This document shows, piece after piece, positions 8,008-17,828 of a stretch of DNA of 64,000 nt. The notes under the pieces were generated by a model that was given only the letters and a program-made list of their open reading frames with translations, did no database searches and was not told the origin of the DNA. The position numbers and the translations under genes are program-made. The first letter of the stretch is position 1. The number at the start of each line of letters is the position of its first letter. Source of the DNA: Pseudomonas sp. sp1636 (GTDB taxonomy: Bacteria > Pseudomonadota > Gammaproteobacteria > Pseudomonadales > Pseudomonadaceae); assembly GCF_030376615.1 (NCBI RefSeq), contig NZ_JARRAB010000002.1, forward strand, positions 288,060 through 352,059. Reading direction: 5' to 3'.

Positions 8008-8883
8008 TTATTCCTGATCCTTAAGCACATCGGGCAGATAGGCCCGGTGGAAGCCGTTGTACGCCTGGCTCTGCCCAGGCTTGGCCTTGAGCAGCGGAAA
8101 GGCGCGGCTGCCCTGGCTGGCGCCACCGTCGATGCGCACCGTGTTGCCGCTGATAAAGGCCGCACCCGGCGACAGCAGGAAGACGATGGCGGCCGAGACT
8201 TCCGATTCGCTGCCGATGCGTTTCAATGGCACATGCTCGCGCAGGGTCGGAATCACCGCCTTGAATGCGCCTTCGTAGGTGTCCATGCCGCTGGAGGCGA
8301 TCCAACCCGGTGCCACGGCATTGACCCGCACCCCGGCGTGGCCCCACTCGACGGCGGCGGTCTTGCTGAAGTTCTCCATGCCCGCGCGCGCCGCGCCGGA
8401 ATGGCCCATGCCGGGCATGCCGCCCCACATGTCGGCGAGCATATTGACGATGCTGCCGCCGGTCTGGCTCATGCTCTGGTTGAACACTTCGCGGGCGACC
8501 AGGAAACCGCCGACCAGGTTGGTGCGCACCACGGTCTCGAAGCCTTTCTGGTTGATCGAGGCGAGCGGGGCGGGGTACTGGCCGCCGGCGTTATTGACCA
8601 GGTGCTGGATCGGCCCGTGTTCGGCGACAACCTGCGCGACCATGGCCTTGACGGCCTCTTCGTCGCGAATGTCGCAGACCTGGAAACTGGCTTGGCCGCC
8701 ATCCTCGAGAATCTCGCTGCAGGTCTTCTCCAGCTTTTCCAGCTTGCGCCCGACCAGCACCACATGAGCGCCCAGGGCCGCCAACTCATGGGCGGTGCAA
8801 CGACCGATGCCACTGCCGCCGCCGGTGATCAGGATGGTCTGGCCGCTGAACAGGTCGGGTTTGTACACGGAGTTGTAGGTCAT
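8008..8883 (-). CDS. atuB: Short-chain dehydrogenase/reductase AtuB with non-canonical active site
   Basis: A 291-residue SDR with cofactor motif TGGGSGIG (residues 20-27) and NNAGG. At the position of the usual Tyr-x3-Lys it reads GMPGMGHSGAARAGMENF, so both catalytic residues appear replaced. This resembles the 2,4-dienoyl-CoA reductase/trans-2-enoyl-CoA reductase branch of the SDRs. The C-terminus extends past the core domain (FPLLKAKPGQSQAYNGFHRA). It is the second gene of the operon, between atuA and atuC. Oxidation of citronellol or citronellal has been proposed for this protein, but the altered residues make acyl-CoA reductase chemistry worth considering. Confidence 0.85.
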   Translation of the reverse strand: MTYNSVYKPDLFSGQTILITGGGSGIGRCTAHELAALGAHVVLVGRKLEKLEKTCSEILEDGGQASFQVCDIRDEEAVKAMVAQVVAEHGPIQHLVNNAGGQYPAPLASINQKGFETVVRTNLVGGFLVAREVFNQSMSQTGGSIVNMLADMWGGMPGMGHSGAARAGMENFSKTAAVEWGHAGVRVNAVAPGWIASSGMDTYEGAFKAVIPTLREHVPLKRIGSESEVSAAIVFLLSPGAAFISGNTVRIDGGASQGSRAFPLLKAKPGQSQAYNGFHRAYLPDVLKDQE

Positions 8884-8898
8884 TGCTCATCCTCTTGC

Positions 8899-8930
8899 CG
8901 ATGGTTCCCATGCTCTGCGCGGGAACCGCT
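8899..8930. repeat. REP-like palindrome between atuA and atuB
   Basis: GGTTCCCATGCTCTGCGCGGGAACC is a slightly diverged copy of the palindrome at 5097-5118. It sits in the 74-bp gap between atuA and atuB. Confidence 0.65.
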
Positions 8931-8957
8931 CTTGTTCTGTGTCATCGGTGTTTCGAA

Positions 8958-10745
8958 TTAGAGTGAATCGGCCAGCGCCTTGGGCACCGGCACCGGGAAT
9001 TCCAGCAACTGCTGGGCGAAGGCCTTGCCTTGCGGGTCGATGCGCAGGCTGGCGACGCCGCCGCCGCCCAGGGCGTTTTCCAGCAAGAAATTCAGGCTGT
9101 GGCTGCCCGGCAAATACCAGCGGCTGACCTTGCCGTTCTGCGGGTCGAGCAGGTGCTGCAGCCATTCGGCCACGGCGCCCTCGCTCAGCGCCGCGGCGAT
9201 CCAGGCCAAGTACTCGGGCTTTCTGGCCATCACGCCGATATTGCTGTGGTTGCCCTTGTCGCCGGAGCGCGCCACCGCCAGCTTGATCAGAGCCACGCTG
9301 GCGTCGGCCTGGCCGGTTGGCAGCGGAGCGGCGGTATCCGCGGCGATCTGCGCACCATCCAGTGCAGCGATCTGCGGCAGCGCCACCGGCGTGCGTTCGC
9401 CGTCCAGCTCCACTTCCAGCTGGCAGTTATCCTTGTCGGCCAGGAAGGAGAACAGGCGGATCACCGGGTACACCGTCGGGCGACCGCCGACGATGCCGGT
9501 CAGGCCTGGCGCCATGCCGGTGGCGGCCTGGGCGATCTCGCGGGAGAACAGCACCAGGGCTTCCTTCTTGGCATGCCGCACGGCGATCTTGATCACGATT
9601 TCGCGGGTGTCTTGGCGCCGGCCGTGGGCACCGTAGGTGGCCTCGGCACCCAGCAGCTCGATGCTGACTTCCTGGTAGGGCTCCCAGCCGCGTTCGGCGA
9701 ACAGCTCTGCGGTCTTGTTGATGATCGCCTGGCTGACCCGCTCGGCCTTTTTCACCGCATCGATGCCGGCCATCAGGCAACTGGCGGTGCAGCGGAAGCC
9801 GTCCGGGTGGGTGGCGCTGACCTTGTATTGGGTGGTCGGCGGCAGGCCGTGGGCGCCTTTGAGTTCGACGCGGTTAGCGCCGACCTGGGCCAGTTGCACC
9901 TGGGTGAAATCGCAGACCACATCGGGCAGGTAATAGGCGCGCGGGTCGCCGATCTCGTAGAGCAACTGCTCGCCCACGGTAAAGGGTGTGACCAGGCCGC
10001 CGGAACCCTCCGGCTTGGTGACCACGAAGCTGCCATCGGCGACGACTTCCACCAGCGGAAAGCCGATATGTTCGTAATCCGGCACGCTCTGCCAGTCGGT
10101 GAAATTACCGCCGCTGCACTGCGCACCGCATTCGATGATATGCCCGGCCAAAGCGGCTTGCGCTAGCTTGTCGTAGTCGCACCAAGCCCAGCCGAACTCA
10201 TGCACCAGGGCGGCGCTGACCACGGCGCTGTCGACCACGCGGCCGGTGATGACGATATCGGCACCCAATTTCAGGGCTTCGACTATGCCCGGCGCGCCCA
10301 GGTAGGCGTTGACCGAAACGCAGAAGGGCGGCAGGGCTGCGCCGCTGAACATTTCCAGGGTGCCCGCCTTGGCCAGCTCAGCGAGTTTGGGCTGCAGGTT
10401 GTCGCCGTGCAGCACGGCAATCTTCAGGTTCACGCCGGCCTGTGCGCAGGCAGCACTCAGGGCCGCGGCGCAGGCGCTGGGGTTGACCCCGCCGGCGTTG
10501 CTGATCACGCGGATGTTCTTCGCGGCGATGTCCTGCAGCAGCGGCGCCAGGGTTTCGACGAAGTCGGTGGCGTAGCCGGCGTCCGGCTGCTTCATGCGCG
10601 CGCCGGCCATGATCGACATGGTCACTTCGGCCAGGTAGTCGAACACCAGGTAATCCAGTTCGCTGTCGTGCACCAGTTGGGCGGCGGCGGTGCTGGTATC
10701 GCCCCAGAAGGCCGAGGCGCAGCCGATGCGTACGGTTTTAGTCAT
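8958..10745 (-). CDS. atuA: Acyclic terpene utilisation protein AtuA (DUF1446 family)
   Basis: A 595-residue protein starting [21 protein letters not shown], typical of the AtuA/DUF1446 family. Glycine-rich segments ([48 protein letters not shown]) mark the conserved core, and a second C-terminal module begins near residue 485 ([23 protein letters not shown]). It is the first gene of the atu operon, followed by atuB after 74 bp. It is required for growth on citronellol and geraniol in P. aeruginosa and P. citronellolis, but its biochemical reaction is not settled and nothing in the sequence settles it. Confidence 0.92.
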   Translation of the reverse strand: MTKTVRIGCASAFWGDTSTAAAQLVHDSELDYLVFDYLAEVTMSIMAGARMKQPDAGYATDFVETLAPLLQDIAAKNIRVISNAGGVNPSACAAALSAACAQAGVNLKIAVLHGDNLQPKLAELAKAGTLEMFSGAALPPFCVSVNAYLGAPGIVEALKLGADIVITGRVVDSAVVSAALVHEFGWAWCDYDKLAQAALAGHIIECGAQCSGGNFTDWQSVPDYEHIGFPLVEVVADGSFVVTKPEGSGGLVTPFTVGEQLLYEIGDPRAYYLPDVVCDFTQVQLAQVGANRVELKGAHGLPPTTQYKVSATHPDGFRCTASCLMAGIDAVKKAERVSQAIINKTAELFAERGWEPYQEVSIELLGAEATYGAHGRRQDTREIVIKIAVRHAKKEALVLFSREIAQAATGMAPGLTGIVGGRPTVYPVIRLFSFLADKDNCQLEVELDGERTPVALPQIAALDGAQIAADTAAPLPTGQADASVALIKLAVARSGDKGNHSNIGVMARKPEYLAWIAAALSEGAVAEWLQHLLDPQNGKVSRWYLPGSHSLNFLLENALGGGGVASLRIDPQGKAFAQQLLEFPVPVPKALADSL

Positions 10746-10788
10746 TGGAGTGGATCCGCCACACAGGAATAGAGTGGTTCAAAGGCTA

Positions 10789-10804
10789 CCAAGCAAGCGC
10801 TTGG
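10789..10804. promoter_or_regulatory. AtuR operator site 1
   Basis: CCAAGCAAGCGCTTGG is an inverted repeat with CCAAGC/GCTTGG arms. It lies 44 bp upstream of atuA in the atuA-atuR intergenic region. AtuR of P. aeruginosa is known to bind two short inverted repeats in this same intergenic region. Confidence 0.85.
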
Positions 10805-10845
10805 TTGAAAAGCCCCTTGAATGATCTTTCTATGGCAAAGTGCAG

Positions 10846-10861
10846 CCAAGCGCTTGCTTGG
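10846..10861. promoter_or_regulatory. AtuR operator site 2, exact reverse complement of site 1
   Basis: CCAAGCGCTTGCTTGG is the exact reverse complement of the site at 10789-10804; the site centres are 57 bp apart. The divergent atuA promoter is expected between or around the two sites. A clear -35/-10 pair could not be fixed by eye. Confidence 0.85.
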
Positions 10862-10986
10862 GTGGCTTGTGCAGCATAAATTTCACCAATAACGACAAGC
10901 ACTTGGGCAGGCCTGTGCGCTTGCGCGAGCAAGTGTGCGGTTTTCTAGGGCTGTGCAAGCGATGAGAAATTTGGAGAGCAGGTAGC

Positions 10987-11610
10987 GTGGATGATCAACA
11001 AGCCCAGGCGGTAATGTGCGAACTGGTGGCCAGCGGTCAGATCACCGACCCGGAAAGCGCGCGCGGCAAGCTGCTGCAAACGGCGGCACACCTGTTTCGC
11101 AGTAAAGGCTACGAGCGCACCACCGTGCGCGACCTGGCCAGTGCGGTGGGCATTCAATCGGGCAGCATCTTTCACCACTTCAAGAGCAAGGATGAGATCC
11201 TGCGTTCGGTGATGGAGGAAACCATCCGCTATAACACCGCCTTGATGCAGGCTTCGCTGGCCGAAGCGAGCACCTTGCGTGAGCGCGTGCTGGCGCTGAT
11301 CCGTTGCGAGTTGCAATCGATCATGGGTGGCACGGGAGAGGCCATGGCGGTTCTGGTGTACGAGTGGCGCTCGCTGTCGGAGCCCAGCCAGCAATTTATC
11401 CTGGTGCTACGCGATACTTATGAGCAGCTCTGGCTGGACGTCTTGGCTGAGGCCAGGGCGGCGGGATACTTCAAGGCCGATCCATTCATCCTGCGGCGCT
11501 TCCTCACGGGAGCCTTGAGTTGGACCAATACCTGGTTTCGCCCAGAAGGGCCGATGAGCCTGGATCAGCTGGCCGAAGAGGCACTTTCGCTGGTACTCAA
11601 AGACGTTTGA
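10987..11610 (+). CDS. atuR: TetR-family repressor AtuR
   Basis: A 207-residue TetR regulator. The N-terminal helix-turn-helix spans about residues 20-65 (AAHLFRSKGYERTTVRDLASAVGIQSGSIFHHFKSK). The C-terminal ligand domain is of the TetR_C type seen in LiuR/AtuR-like proteins (YNTALMQASLAEAS, EWRSLSE). The GTG at 10987 is the only plausible start: the nearby ATG is out of frame, and GGAG lies about 10 bases upstream. It is divergent from atuA, with two operators between. It represses the atu operon and is relieved by an acyl-CoA pathway intermediate. A further CTTGC-N4-GCAAG palindrome near 10920-10933 could be an autoregulatory site. Confidence 0.9.
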   Translation: MDDQQAQAVMCELVASGQITDPESARGKLLQTAAHLFRSKGYERTTVRDLASAVGIQSGSIFHHFKSKDEILRSVMEETIRYNTALMQASLAEASTLRERVLALIRCELQSIMGGTGEAMAVLVYEWRSLSEPSQQFILVLRDTYEQLWLDVLAEARAAGYFKADPFILRRFLTGALSWTNTWFRPEGPMSLDQLAEEALSLVLKDV

Positions 11611-11728
11611 GCGTTCAATACCCACTGATGGCCTTTTGGTACTAATGTCGCGGTGATGGATTATCCGCCCAACTCACACAAGGAGCCGCTCGCGGTCTGG
11701 TGTCGTCTACGAGGTGTGCGGTTTGCGC

Positions 11729-12508
11729 ATGGTGTTCAGGGGGTTGCTGCTTGCGTGGGCTCTGTCGATCGCTCTGTCGGCGATGGCAGCCGAGCCGGTG
11801 CGGGTCGGGGCCTACCATTTCCCACCTTACGTGACTAAACCGGAAAGCGCCGCGCCCGCGGGCGTGCTGCCGGAGTTGCTGGCGGCCTTGAATAATTTGC
11901 AGAGCGACTACCAGTTCAGTCTGGTGCCGACCTCGGTGACTCGCCGTTACCGCGACCTCGAGAGCGGTCGTTTCGATCTGATCCTGTTCGAATCGCCGGA
12001 GTGGGGTTGGCAGGACACGCCACACAGTGCTCTGGATCTGCATATCTCCGATGCGGAAGTCTATGTCGCGCTTGCCGAGCCGGGGCGCGACCAGGGCTAT
12101 TTCGATCGGCTCAAGGGCAAGCGCCTGGCGCTGTATAACGGCTATCACTACGGCTTTGCCGGTTTCAATGCGAACCAGCAGTTCCTCCGCGAGAACTTTT
12201 CCGCCGTGCTGACCTACTCGCATGACAGCAACCTGCTGATGCTCATACGTCGTCGGGCGGACATTGCCGTGATTACCCGCTCTTATCTGCAGGACTACCA
12301 GCGCCGTTACCCCGAGCGGAGTGCGGCCTTGCTGGTATCGCAGCGGGTCGATCAGTTTTACCGGCACCATGCGCTGTTCCGTGAGCAGTCCTTGCTGACG
12401 CCAGAGGCCTTCGCCGCGTTGCTGCAGGCGCTGAACCGTCATGGCCAGTTGGACGCCTTGCTCCATCGTTATCACCTGGCGGTGCCGGAACATCTGATGC
12501 AAGACTGA
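11729..12508 (+). CDS. Periplasmic solute-binding-like protein (SBP_bac_3 type), copy 1
   Basis: About 259 residues with a Sec signal peptide (MVFRGLLLAWALSIALSAMA, cleavage before AEP). The ATG at 11729 is chosen because it opens the signal peptide directly; an upstream GTG would add five residues. The mature part has the family-3 binding-protein layout: beta strand VRVGAYHFPPYV, a segment resembling a ligand site (RRYRDLESGRFDLILFE), and hinge GKRLALYNGYHYGFAGFN. No permease or ATPase gene is nearby, so it may be an orphan binder or a sensor partner. A tandem paralogue follows at 12723 with the same motifs (WGWQ, HDSNLLM, SQRVDQ). Confidence 0.75.
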   Translation: MVFRGLLLAWALSIALSAMAAEPVRVGAYHFPPYVTKPESAAPAGVLPELLAALNNLQSDYQFSLVPTSVTRRYRDLESGRFDLILFESPEWGWQDTPHSALDLHISDAEVYVALAEPGRDQGYFDRLKGKRLALYNGYHYGFAGFNANQQFLRENFSAVLTYSHDSNLLMLIRRRADIAVITRSYLQDYQRRYPERSAALLVSQRVDQFYRHHALFREQSLLTPEAFAALLQALNRHGQLDALLHRYHLAVPEHLMQD

Positions 12509-12538
12509 AATCGCGCTATTCGCTCGGCTTTTCCTGAA

Positions 12539-12686
12539 CTAGCAGGCCGTTGAAAAATGTAGGCGAGGCAGCCGAGGCTAGGCAAAAACAGGCGAAAAAG
12601 CGCAGTTTACGTGTTGTAAATGAGCATTTTGAGCCTGTTTTTAACGACGCATCGGCAACGCAGGTAGTTTTTCAACGGCCTGCTAG
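12539..12686. mobile_element. 148-bp inverted-repeat element (MITE-like) bounded by CTAG
   Basis: The left end CTAGCAGGCCGTTGAAAAA (12539-12557) is exactly repeated in inverse at 12668-12686. An inner AAAAACAGGC/GCCTGTTTTT pair and a central TTTAC-N5-GTAAA hairpin allow almost the whole element to fold. It has no coding capacity. The outer CTAG on both sides could be a 4-bp target-site duplication. It separates the two paralogous binding-protein genes. Confidence 0.75.
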
Positions 12687-12722
12687 GCTGTTCTCCAAGT
12701 GCAAACATGGCTTGCGGGGGAT

Positions 12723-13541
12723 ATGGCGTTGTTGCGCAAAGTGCTCAGGGGTTGTGCATTGTTCGTGGCGCTGCTGGCTGCGGGGCCGCTTGCCGCCCAG
12801 CAAGTGGTGCATGTGGGCGGCGCGTTTTTCCCGCCTTATGTCGCTAAGGCGCAGGAGTCGCAGCATGCCGGTTTGCTGCCGCAACTGCTCGATGCGCTTA
12901 ACCGGGCACAGAGCGATTTCCACTTCATCGTGCGGCCTACCTCGATTTCCCGGCGTTTCCGGGATTTCGAGCAGGGGCGGATTGACCTGTCGATGTTCGA
13001 AAATCCGGCCTGGGGTTGGCAGGGCATTGCCCACGACGTCGTCGACATGGGGCTGGAGGACGCCGAAGTGTTCGTCGCCCGGGTCGAGCCGGGGCGTGGG
13101 CAAGGTTATTTCAAGCGGCTCAGGGGCAAGCGTCTGGCGCTGCTCAACGGCTACCACTATGGTTTCGCCGGCTTCAATGCCGAGGCGCAATTTCTCGCCA
13201 AAAACTTCAATGCGATCCTGAACCATTCCCACGACAGCAACCTGCTCATGGTGCTGCGTGGGCGAGCGGACATCGCCCTGGCCACGCGTTCCTATATTGG
13301 CGATTTTCTCCGGCGGAATCGGCAATATGCCGGGCAGCTGCTGGTTTCCCAGCGGGTCGATCAGCACTATCGCCATCAGGTGCTACTGCGTCCCGCGGCC
13401 CCCATCAGTCCGGCGCAGCTTGACAGACTATTCGAGCAGTTACGCCGCGAGGGTCAGTTATCCGCGATTTTCGCGCCTTACCAGATCGTGGTCAGGCCAG
13501 GCATGGCGGATAGCTCAGTAACCGCAGGTGTAACAGATTGA
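12723..13541 (+). CDS. Periplasmic solute-binding-like protein (SBP_bac_3 type), copy 2
   Basis: About 272 residues from the ATG at 12723 with a signal peptide (MALLRKVLRGCALFVALLAAGPLAA, then QQVV). It aligns along its length with the preceding gene: AFFPPYVAK, RRFRDFEQGRIDLSMFENPAWGWQ, GKRLALLNGYHYGFAGFNAEAQF, HDSNLLMVLRGRADIALATRSY. The pair clearly arose by tandem duplication and was then separated by the inverted-repeat element. No transport partners are adjacent. The C-terminus extends about 15 residues beyond copy 1. Ligand unknown. Confidence 0.75.
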   Translation: MALLRKVLRGCALFVALLAAGPLAAQQVVHVGGAFFPPYVAKAQESQHAGLLPQLLDALNRAQSDFHFIVRPTSISRRFRDFEQGRIDLSMFENPAWGWQGIAHDVVDMGLEDAEVFVARVEPGRGQGYFKRLRGKRLALLNGYHYGFAGFNAEAQFLAKNFNAILNHSHDSNLLMVLRGRADIALATRSYIGDFLRRNRQYAGQLLVSQRVDQHYRHQVLLRPAAPISPAQLDRLFEQLRREGQLSAIFAPYQIVVRPGMADSSVTAGVTD

Positions 13542-13598
13542 CCGCCAGCGGCACGGCCAGACTGCGCCGGCCGCCGTTTAGCGCCGAAGCGCGCAAGG

Positions 13599-14990
13599 TT
13601 ACTGGAAATAGCGCTCGAGCAAGTGCGGGTCGTCGAAGTGGGCGCGGCCGATAAAGGCCGTGGCGTGGCGCCCCCACTGGCGCATGGCGCCCGGCGAAAC
13701 GACGCCGGAAGGCCACAGCAGCCAGCGTTCCAGGCGCTCACTGCCGGGCACCAGGCCGTCTTTGCCGTACAGGCTGCGCTGGCCGTGCGAGTGGGGCAAT
13801 TGGCGCAACTGATCGAGCGGGCCGCGTTGGTAGAGCAGGGTCGGGTAGCGCGAGCGGCGGGCATCGACCCACTGCAGGCGATGCTCGCCAGCGCTCAACC
13901 ACAGGGTCGGCGCGCTATCGCCAGTGACGCTCAGGCGTTGGCTCAGGCGTGCCTCTTCACCGACGTTCTGGCGCAAGTGCAGGGGCGAGTCCGCCGGCAG
14001 GTAAAAACTGTGCCAGCAGCCACAGGGGTGGATGCTGTCGTAGAGCAGGGCCTTGCCCTGCCGGTCGAGGGTGACGCGCCAGAGCAAGCCGTCCAGCTCG
14101 CCACCGTATAGATCGAGGACGTTGGGCTTGGGGCGTTGGCTGAACCAGAACTGGTAGATCAATTGCAGGTGCCAGCGGCCATTCAACTGGCTCCAGCTGC
14201 TGTGCTGATAAAGCCGCGCCTGCAGCGGATTGAAATCCCGGCCGCCATCCGGGCGGTAATACGGGCTGCCGATGCGGTCGCTGCGGCCGGCTTGGGCGAT
14301 CTTCAGCCGGGGCGCGTGGCGGGCGAACAGCGCGTCGAGTTGTTGGGGCTGCGCCTGCGGCAGGCCCAGGCTATCTTCATGCAGCATCAGCGGCGGTGGC
14401 TGTGTTGCGAGCGGAATCGGCTGGTAGCCCAACCAGTGCGCGTCGTCCTCGGGGGCAGCAGCCAGGGCGGCGGCCTGCTGCCAGGCGGCAATGCCTTGGC
14501 GCAAGATCGGCTTGAACAGCGGATAGAGACCCAGGGTGCGCGCCCAGTCACGATAGTCGTCGGGCACCTGCGCGGCCTCGACGGCGCGGGCGAAAGCCTC
14601 GGGGTCGGCGCTCAGGCGGTCGACCTGGCGGGTGCGGCACGCGCTCAGATCCGCCTGGCGCGGCGCACCGGCCCAGGCGAGGCGCGCGGTGGATGGCAAT
14701 TGGGCGATTTCGATTCGGCTGGCTTCGGCGTCGCGCTCGGCCAGGTACAGCAGCCACTGGCGACGTTGTTCCGGGCTGTCTGCGCTTGCGCCAAGGGCGG
14801 CGAGCACTCGATCGCTGCGCAGGCCGCTAAAGCCGGGCAGGCGATGGTACTGCGCATCCCGATAGGCCTGGGTGGCCACCGGCAATTGCTTGAATAGCGC
14901 CGCACACGGGTCAGCCGGTGCGGCTTGCCAATACGCGCACCCGGCCAATAGCCCGGCCAGCAGGCTAACGCAGGCGAGCGTCCTTGGCAT
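13599..14990 (-). CDS. Large uncharacterised lipoprotein
   Basis: About 463 residues starting MPRTLACVSLLAGLLAGCAY, a lipoprotein signal with lipobox LAGC. The ATG at 14990 is chosen because the preceding ten in-frame codons would spoil the signal peptide. The mature protein is rich in Trp, Tyr, His and Arg (WHLQLIYQFWFSQRPKPNVLDLYGGELDGLLWRV, in part), and a region DSIHPCGCWHSFYLP contains a Cys/His cluster that could bind metal. The start overlaps the end of the upstream DUF2897 gene by 26 bp, implying co-transcription. I do not recognise a characterised family. Confidence 0.65.
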   Translation of the reverse strand: MPRTLACVSLLAGLLAGCAYWQAAPADPCAALFKQLPVATQAYRDAQYHRLPGFSGLRSDRVLAALGASADSPEQRRQWLLYLAERDAEASRIEIAQLPSTARLAWAGAPRQADLSACRTRQVDRLSADPEAFARAVEAAQVPDDYRDWARTLGLYPLFKPILRQGIAAWQQAAALAAAPEDDAHWLGYQPIPLATQPPPLMLHEDSLGLPQAQPQQLDALFARHAPRLKIAQAGRSDRIGSPYYRPDGGRDFNPLQARLYQHSSWSQLNGRWHLQLIYQFWFSQRPKPNVLDLYGGELDGLLWRVTLDRQGKALLYDSIHPCGCWHSFYLPADSPLHLRQNVGEEARLSQRLSVTGDSAPTLWLSAGEHRLQWVDARRSRYPTLLYQRGPLDQLRQLPHSHGQRSLYGKDGLVPGSERLERWLLWPSGVVSPGAMRQWGRHATAFIGRAHFDDPHLLERYFQ

Positions 14991-15141
14991 CCTGGGCTTC
15001 CAACTCGATTTCACGTTCACGGATTTTCCGCAGTTGCTCGTCGGTTAGCGGCAGGGGTTTGGCGGTACGCAGCAGCACCATCAGGCCGCCCACGATAGAG
15101 CCTAGAACGAGAATTATCAGTAGCCAGATATGCCAGGTCAT
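14965..15141 (-). CDS. DUF2897-type single-pass membrane micro-protein
   Basis: A 58-residue protein beginning MTWHIWLLIILVLGSIVGGL. An N-terminal transmembrane segment (about residues 4-24) is followed by a positively charged junction (LLRTAKPLPL) and an acidic/basic helix (DEQLRKIREREIELEAQDA). GAGGAG lies 6 bases upstream of the ATG. The pattern matches the DUF2897 family common in Pseudomonas. Its 3' end overlaps the start of the downstream lipoprotein gene, so the two form an operon. Function unknown. Confidence 0.75.
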   Translation of the reverse strand: MTWHIWLLIILVLGSIVGGLMVLLRTAKPLPLTDEQLRKIREREIELEAQDAKDARLR

Positions 15142-15447
15142 GGACGGCTCCTCGGGCGGTGCAGTGGAGCCCTCACCTTAGCGCGCCTGGCCGGGCTTGT
15201 CAGGCGGCTAATGGTGGCGAAGGCCTGCGTCGCGCGACGATCAGTCGGGTGGTTTGAACCGCCGTTCAAGAGGCTATTTGGGCTGCCGAGGCAGCGTCAA
15301 AAATGGCGTTCATAAAAGCGCAGCGTTGAGCGCCCGAATGTTTACCTAGAACACTTGAACTGCGCTTTTGATTCGCTAGAGGTTCGCCCTGCGACCCGCT
15401 TCTGGCAGCGACTCTGGCCGTTGCTCGCTGATTGTTCACCTACGCTG
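15142..15447. other. Gene-free intergenic stretch
   Basis: No gene is supported here. A TTGAAC-N4-GTTCAA palindrome is at 15254-15269, followed by AT-richer sequence. No repeat element, tRNA or convincing terminator was seen. Confidence 0.5.
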
Positions 15448-16842
<1,395 letters not shown>

Positions 16843-17049
16843 TCAGCCCAGCGCTTCAAGCCGATAGCCGCGATAGAGCCGCTGCATGGTGCCGCCGGGG
16901 TTGGCTTGGCGCGCCTTGGGCCGTGTCGGCCGCAAGCTGCGCTAAGCCTTCGACGGTGAATTATCGCGTGACCCGGGGTGGCCGTCTCAATGACAATTGG
17001 CGCCTTTCCCCCGGCCGAAATGGTCGGGACTGTCACGGTGGAGAGTTGG

Positions 17050-17823
17050 ATGCCAGGTTTACCCCCGGTGGATCAAATGCCGGAGTCGGTGTTGATTGCC
17101 GAAGTGCGCGATGCCTTCGGCGTGATTCAAGTGATCGAGATGGGTGCTTATCGCTTTCTCGAGTTCGGCGAGTCGATCGAGCAGAGCTGTGTGTTTATGG
17201 CCGATCCCGGCTGGCTGGAGTACGACTACACCCGTGCCATGCTGCTTGGTGCGCTGGGCCATGACGCACCGGAAAGCGCGCTATTTCTCGGTCTGGGTGC
17301 AGGCAACCTGACTCAGGCCTGCCTGCGGTTTCTGCCCTTGGACGATGTCGAGGTCATCGAGCTGCGCCCGGATGTGCCGCGTTTGGCCATGCAACATATG
17401 GGCTTGAGCGACGACCCGCGCCTGACCATTCGCATCGGCGACGCCCTGGAATTGCTGGAAAGCGCCGAGAAAACCGACCTGCTGTTTGTCGACCTCTACA
17501 CCGATCACGGCCCGGCCACTGGGCATTTGGCCTGGCGCTTTCTGGAAAATTGCCAGAAGCAGTTGAATCCGGGCGGCTGGCTGATCATCAATCAGTGGGC
17601 CGGCAACGACGGCAAACCGCTCGGTGCGCCGTTGCTGCGCGGGCTCTACCATCGGCATTATTGGGAATGTCCGGTCAAGGAGGGCAATGTCATTGTGCTG
17701 GTGCCGGCCGATCTGGAGCAGCAGCTCGATCTGGAGGGCCTGCAGGCCAAGGCCGCGGCCCTGGCGCCGCAACTGGGCTATTCCTTGCAGTCGTTGATCG
17801 AGGCGCTGCGTCCGGCCAGCTGA
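17050..17823 (+). CDS. Spermidine-synthase-like methyltransferase-fold protein
   Basis: About 257 residues from the ATG at 17050, chosen because GGTGGAGAG lies just upstream; in-frame starts back to 16978 are possible. The Rossmann core has the SpeE-like motif ALFLGLGAGNLTQACLRFLP, an acidic strand end (VEVIELRPDV) and a second acidic motif (LLFVDLYTDHGP). The classical SpeE gate-keeping residues are not all evident, so amine transfer is unproven. It is convergent with the crotonase gene, with 5 bp between stop codons. Synteny with PA2842 supports an old chromosomal gene. Confidence 0.75.
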   Translation: MPGLPPVDQMPESVLIAEVRDAFGVIQVIEMGAYRFLEFGESIEQSCVFMADPGWLEYDYTRAMLLGALGHDAPESALFLGLGAGNLTQACLRFLPLDDVEVIELRPDVPRLAMQHMGLSDDPRLTIRIGDALELLESAEKTDLLFVDLYTDHGPATGHLAWRFLENCQKQLNPGGWLIINQWAGNDGKPLGAPLLRGLYHRHYWECPVKEGNVIVLVPADLEQQLDLEGLQAKAAALAPQLGYSLQSLIEALRPAS

Positions 17824-17828
17824 GCCGC

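Noticed and set aside
10821..10845. A specific -35/-10 pair for atuA between the two AtuR sites
   Set aside because: Several weak hexamers occur, but none has good spacing, so no promoter was assigned.
15281..15370. AT-richer segment before the DAHP synthase gene as a third inverted-repeat element
   Set aside because: The short matches to AAAAGCGCAG-type sequences are not arranged as inverse ends, and no CTAG-bounded tips were found.
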